Part shown: positions 59,546 to 64,000 of the stretch, piece by piece
Numbering within the stretch: position 1 is the stretch's first letter
Layout: every line of letters starts with the position of its first letter
Assembly (NCBI GenBank): GCA_028023455.1
Contig: JAQFVV010000032.1
Span: 1,924,001 to 1,988,000 of the forward strand
Source of the DNA: Epiperipatus broadwayi
Lineage: Eukaryota > Onychophora > Udeonychophora > Euonychophora > Peripatidae
DNA: 64,000 bases
Direction of reading: 5' to 3'
Position numbers and translations under genes: made by a program
Notes under the pieces: generated by a model
Told to the model about the DNA's origin: nothing
What the model saw: only the letters and a program-made list of their open reading frames with translations
Database searches by the model: none

Positions 59546-61996
59546 GAATTGGTGATTAACACAGATTTTTCAAGAGATTTTAAGAAAGTATAACAAAAGA
59601 AATTCATTATATTTTAAATGACATGTAAACTACCTATGCTACTTGGAAGATGCATTTTAATATGGGAAGCTTAATTAATTTTAATAATAGTGTATAAGAA
59701 TGAGTGAGGTTTCTCTTCTTCTTAATTTATTTGTTTATGTTATAATAATATGCATTTGTCATTATTTTAATTCTCTTATATTTTAATGCATGTCTCTGTA
59801 GTAAATCCTATTATCTCAACCCACTGAGCTTAGCCAAAGGACATTATTTGTCATAAGGAGATCGTGTGAGATTCCATATTATTAAAATTTGGGTAGATTG
59901 TTTATATCGTATATGATGTCTCTGAGATTATTCTTTCCTTTTATATTGAGAGATTCTCTTTCCCTTCTCTCTCATCTTTTATTTGGGTAGAATATACATA
60001 TATATCAAGATGGATATTTAAAATAATTTCATTAGTGAAGATGATATTTAAAATCTATATTTTTTAAAAAAGAGTGAAGCAAGTAAATAAATTTGCTTGG
60101 ATTTAAAATCTAAGAATAAAGAATTAATTCAGTGACCATCCGTTTTTTTTAAAAAAAAAATGAAATAAAAAAAAACAAATCTTTTTAAAGTAACCTGTCA
60201 AAAAACAAACAAAAAAAAACTTTTATCAACTGTCAATAATTTGATAATACTTTTTTTTAAATAAAAAAGAAAACTATAATCAGCAAAGAGAAAAACCTAC
60301 TATTAAAATAACAAATGGATATACTTTCAATATTGAATTAATTATGAAGAATATATTATTATTGTGACAAATTAAAATATTTGATATAAATGTCAGTGTG
60401 CACATACATTTCTATGCGCAAAAATATATATGTTAAATCAATAATTAATTACATAATATAAAAATTAATTTCATTTATGATTTTGACAAATTCAGATAGG
60501 TTAATAAATTATTATACTGCACATCTGTGTGATGATATATATATGTTTTATGTAAATCCATTGTGGTATTTTGTATCAGCTAAATATAACAAAGTTTTTA
60601 TTTTATGGCAAGTCAAATATCTTCAGAAATTATTATGCATCATCCTGTTTGCATAAACACCAATGCATGTCAGATAGACACTTACATGTAAATTTTAATC
60701 ATTTATTTTATTAAATGACAATTCAAATATGTTCAGAAATTATTATGTTACATGTTTGTCTGCATATATATATCAATGTGTGTCAGATAGACATATATAC
60801 ATTTTAATCATTTATTTTTATTATTTTATGTCACTTCAAATATGTTCAGAAATTATTAAGCCATATATTTGTATGCTGCGTTTTAAGTAAACCTATTGGA
60901 ACATATATGTGAATCACAATGTAATAATTTGAATTTTGTATATTACTAAAAATCAGAAGACTTATATGTGTCTGTATAATAAACTTGTGTTTCATTGTAA
61001 AATTATTCCAGTGAACTTAATTCTAAAGTTTCAAAATATTATATGTTGCATCATCTCTTAATCACAGTAACAGTTATAGAGCTTATGTTCTCTGAGCTAG
61101 ATTTGAGCATAAGTCTATTATATGGAAGGGGATGTATATTAGTGTATGGGTATCTAGTGATGATGATAATATTCCCATCACTAAGAATTGGCCACAGCAT
61201 AGATGATCAGTATGTTTTAATATCCCAGCATTTTTTATTATTATATATTCTGATGAATGAGCACTTAGTTTGTGCATCCAAATTAATGTTTAAATAATTG
61301 CCCCAAGCTGGCAAAGACTAAATAATTTGCTTGGTCTACAGGAGATCCATTTTAAATCCAGTCAGATTGACTGTTGAAATATTTTGAATGTTGGTCATTC
61401 AAGATGATGAATGACTAAATTATGCTTATACTTAGGGTAGTTAGCTGCTGATCTCAGATATATCAAAATCTCTCATTCTCTTATAATAATATACATTACT
61501 TATATATTTTTTTATATTAAACATTAATAATATATTATATACCTTAAATAGTATATTTTTTTGTAAATTTTATATTTATATTTTGATGATCATCATTTGA
61601 AACATTTATTTTTGAAGTGGGGTTGATGATAATTTGTCATCACTCCAGGTTCACCCCCCACCTTCACACTGTATCTTTTCCATCCCATTATAATATATTT
61701 GTAAAATCAGCATAATGCTGAAGTTTTTAAAATTTCATTTGAAAATTATACCATAATTTGACGAAATATTAAAACAAAATACCATCTATTTATTGGTATA
61801 TTAAAAATTGTAGGGTCAATTCTAATATTTTGTTTTATTACATATATAAAATAGTCAACATCATGGTAATCTCTTCATCGTTACTGATTTGTATAACTTA
61901 CAGTTGTAAAACAATAGTATAAATGGATATATATATATATAGGAATATATAGTTTCTGTAAATAATAATCCCTTTCATAAGTCAAAATATTCTTAC

Positions 61997-62221
61997 CAGA
62001 GAAGGATCCATATGATAAGCTGTATGACATGGTTTTTCAACTGAATTTATGCTATCAAAATATTCTTCATCAGATGAGGAATCCAAAGATTCCAAATTTT
62101 CAATCATTGCATTTGCTCCAGATGCCAATAAATCAGTAGTTATTGAAACACTGCCTTGACCATAGGCAATATGTAATGGCGTATTGTAATTATACATTTG
62201 TGCATTGACATCTGCTCTGTT
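61997..62221 (-). CDS. NF-kappaB p105-type protein, exon with the last ankyrin repeats
   Basis: The acceptor TTCTCTTTGCAG precedes 62221 and the donor GTAAGA follows 61997: 75 codons, phase 0 out. It begins NRADVNAQMYNYNTPLHIAY (an ankyrin repeat with the consensus TPLHIA), continues GQGSVSITTDLLASGAN (next helices, GAD/N end) and AMIENLESLDSSSDEEYFDS, an acidic serine-rich insertion. Human p105 has the same order: ADVNAGTYDGNTPLHIAAGRG, then VENFEPLYDLDDSWE. The ankyrin repeats act as a built-in I-kappaB. The Rel homology domain and earlier repeats would lie beyond 64 kb on this strand. The acidic DSSSDEE is a plausible CK2-type site (inference). Confidence 0.92.
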
Positions 62222-62368
62222 CTGCAAAGAGAAGAAAAAAATTAAATGGTTTTTAATATAAATATATGATTACACAATCCACAGTGCAAATATTTATAAA
62301 ATTATGATATCAATTTCACACATTGTACAGACTTAAACCTGCATTCATATATATATAATATATGCGGG

Positions 62369-63233
62369 GTTTGAACTCAGACTTTCACATGACCCACCAT
62401 TCTCAGTGCCATCTCATATTGCTGACCCACCTGATTACACACATGTTGAAAAGATAAATAATCACCAATATACGTATTTCAGGCTAAACCAGCAATCATC
62501 AGTTGGTCTAATTACTATCCTCACACATATATATAATCAGTATTCAGCTTTATATTAAGATAGCCAATCTTTATACTTTAATGGACAAGCTTCAAACTAT
62601 TCCAACACACAACTCTTTAGCCTTCCATTTCATTGAAAATCTGATGATGGAACGTTCAAAGCCCTTGTTAGTGCCAAGGTTGTAATCCTACCCATATTGA
62701 CATATTAGTCATTCTGACCCCTCATGTAAAGGAGAATAATCCATTTATACATACATATGCGAGGGATGGGCAAACCTTTTACACACTATTTATATGTATT
62801 AATTTATATAAACAGTGTGTAAAAGGTCTGCCCATCCCTCGCATATGTATGTATAAATGGATTATTCTCCTGTACATGAGGAGTCAGAATGACTAATATG
62901 TCAACATGGGTAGGATAACAACCTTGGCACTAACAAGGCTTTGAATGTTCCATCATCAGATTTTCAATGAAATGGAAGGCTAAAGAGTTGTGTGTTGAAA
63001 TAGTTTAAAGCCTGTCCATAACAGTATAAAGATTGGCTATCTTAATATAAAGCTGAATACTGATTATATATATGTGTGAGGATAGTAATCTAGACCAACT
63101 GATGATTGCTGGTTTAGCATGAAATACGTATATTGGTGATTATTTATCTTTTCAACATGTATGTGATCAGGTGGGTCAGCAATATGAGATGGCACTGAGA
63201 GTGGTGGGTCGTGTAAAAGTCTGAATTTGAACC
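62369..63233. repeat. 865-bp palindrome of two inverted family A copies
   Basis: The left arm 62369-62798 is the reverse complement of the right arm 62799-63233, over 90% alike by eye. The centre is near 62798, where TATGCGAGGGATGGGCA faces TGCCCATCCCTCGCATA. Outer ends are TTTGAACTCAGACTTTCACA and GTGTAAAAGTCTGAATTTGA. Almost no spacer. Frames there (63064-63279 -) are by-products. Confidence 0.9.
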
Positions 63234-63499
63234 TGATAATCAATTTCCGTAAATGACTCTCAGTGGTATTAAAAACCACTGATTAATTATGGAATAGCTG
63301 AAGCAGTTTTTAAAAAACATACAAATTCACGCAAATTTCTTTTTTCAATAATTTCAAAATATATGTGTTTTGCAATTGATGTAACATTAAGTTGTTGTTG
63401 TTTTGCAGTTGAGAATAACTATAAAAGTAACTGCAAATACTGATATTTTTGAATAATTGTTATTATAATATTTATTATATATATATATAGGTCTTTAAT

Positions 63500-63905
63500 A
63501 TAAAAATTATAAATTAATTAAATGTGATGGACCAGCACTCATTAGTTAGTCCAGATCATCACCTCCCTTACACATATATAATCAGTGTTCAATTTATATT
63601 AAGATAGCAATTCTTCAAACTAATCTGAAGAGTTGAAGGGTGCAGAAGATTGAAACATGCCCATTAAAGTTTGAAGATTTGCTATCTTAATATAAACTGA
63701 GCATTGATTATATATAAATGTGTGGGAAATGATGATCTGAACCAACTAATCAGTGCTGGTTCAGCATGAAATTACGTATATTGGAGATCATTTATCTTTA
63801 TATTGGAGATCATTTATCTTTACATGTATATGGTCATGTGTATCAGTTGTATAAGATAGAGTTTATAGTTGTAGGGAGCTTGTAAGTTTGAGTTCAAATC
63901 CCTTG
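63500..63905 (+). repeat. Family A repeat, diverged copy with its own small foldback
   Basis: It shares GCTATCTTAATATAAACTGAG, CAACTAATCAGTGCTGGTTC and GAGTTCAAATCCC with the other copies. The first half (63520-63620) is inverted against the second (63650-63760). It includes a short tandem repeat of TATTGGAGATCATTTATCTT at 63778-63820. Confidence 0.7.
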
Positions 63906-64000
63906 TGATTATATTAAATTCAGTATAGGCAATATATTTATATTTAAATTAATTAAATGAAAATTTATGAGTATTTAATAGGAAATATTAATATTTTTTA

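Larger units (their letters stand above)
30827..61996 (-). other. NF-kappaB giant intron (31.2 kb)
   Basis: The donor GTAAGA at 61996 and the acceptor CCAG at 30827 share phase 0. It is filled with two LINEs (31640-37500, 37640-41100), an LTR retrotransposon (43998-54896), inverted-repeat elements and the scaffold gap. Stretches with nothing recognised: 30,830-31,640; 41,590-43,850, with a less AT-rich part at 42,340-43,400 but no motif; 57,280-59,340 apart from the tandem duplication at 58.7 kb; 59,560-61,990. An extra small exon inside cannot be excluded. Confidence 0.75.
62222..64000 (-). other. NF-kappaB intron (window-truncated) with palindrome
   Basis: The 3' part of the intron upstream of the ankyrin exon. 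It carries the 865-bp palindrome (62369-63233) and a further family A copy (63500-63905). Between 63,240 and 63,500 it is AT-rich with (TA)n. No exon is recognised. Confidence 0.75.

Overview
This is a eukaryotic window, very AT-rich (about a quarter G+C by eye), from an invertebrate animal genome. It has spliced genes with introns up to 31 kb, dense non-autonomous transposons, and one scaffold gap of 500 Ns. I could not fix the species. A p105/Relish-type NF-kappaB with a C-terminal death domain, large introns, LINEs, hATs and tRNA-derived repeats fit a lophotrochozoan or chelicerate, but that is inference.

Two host genes lie tail to tail. On the + strand, 2208-2851 holds the last two coding exons of 3-hydroxyisobutyryl-CoA hydrolase (HIBCH, mitochondrial valine catabolism). 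On the - strand, five exons between 62221 and 6930 encode the C-terminal part of an NF-kappaB p105/Relish homologue: last ankyrin repeats, acidic linker, death domain, short tail. All four junctions keep the reading frame. Most of the window is NF-kappaB intron.

The introns are a museum of nested mobile elements. 711-14300: several foldback/MITE palindromes, one carrying a retroposed tRNA-like SINE with 16-bp duplications. 17337-18621: a Mutator-like foldback with perfect 9-bp target duplications. 25862-30449: one hAT element inserted into another, both with 8-bp duplications, and possibly a third, LTR-like insertion inside. 31640-37500: a decayed L1/Tx1-type LINE with a 670-bp internal tandem duplication. 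37640-41100: a second, different decayed LINE. 43998-54896: an LTR retrotransposon with unusually long (about 4.3 kb) LTRs, a Lys-type primer binding site and a 3.8-kb decayed interior; the N gap falls in its right LTR and it sits inside the left arm of another inverted-repeat element. 62369-63233: an 865-bp near-perfect palindrome made of two copies of a dispersed repeat.

I saw no complete host gene, no rRNA or functional tRNA gene and no CRISPR array. The recurring theme is long inverted repeats within pre-mRNA, giving the NF-kappaB transcript many potential long double-stranded hairpins.
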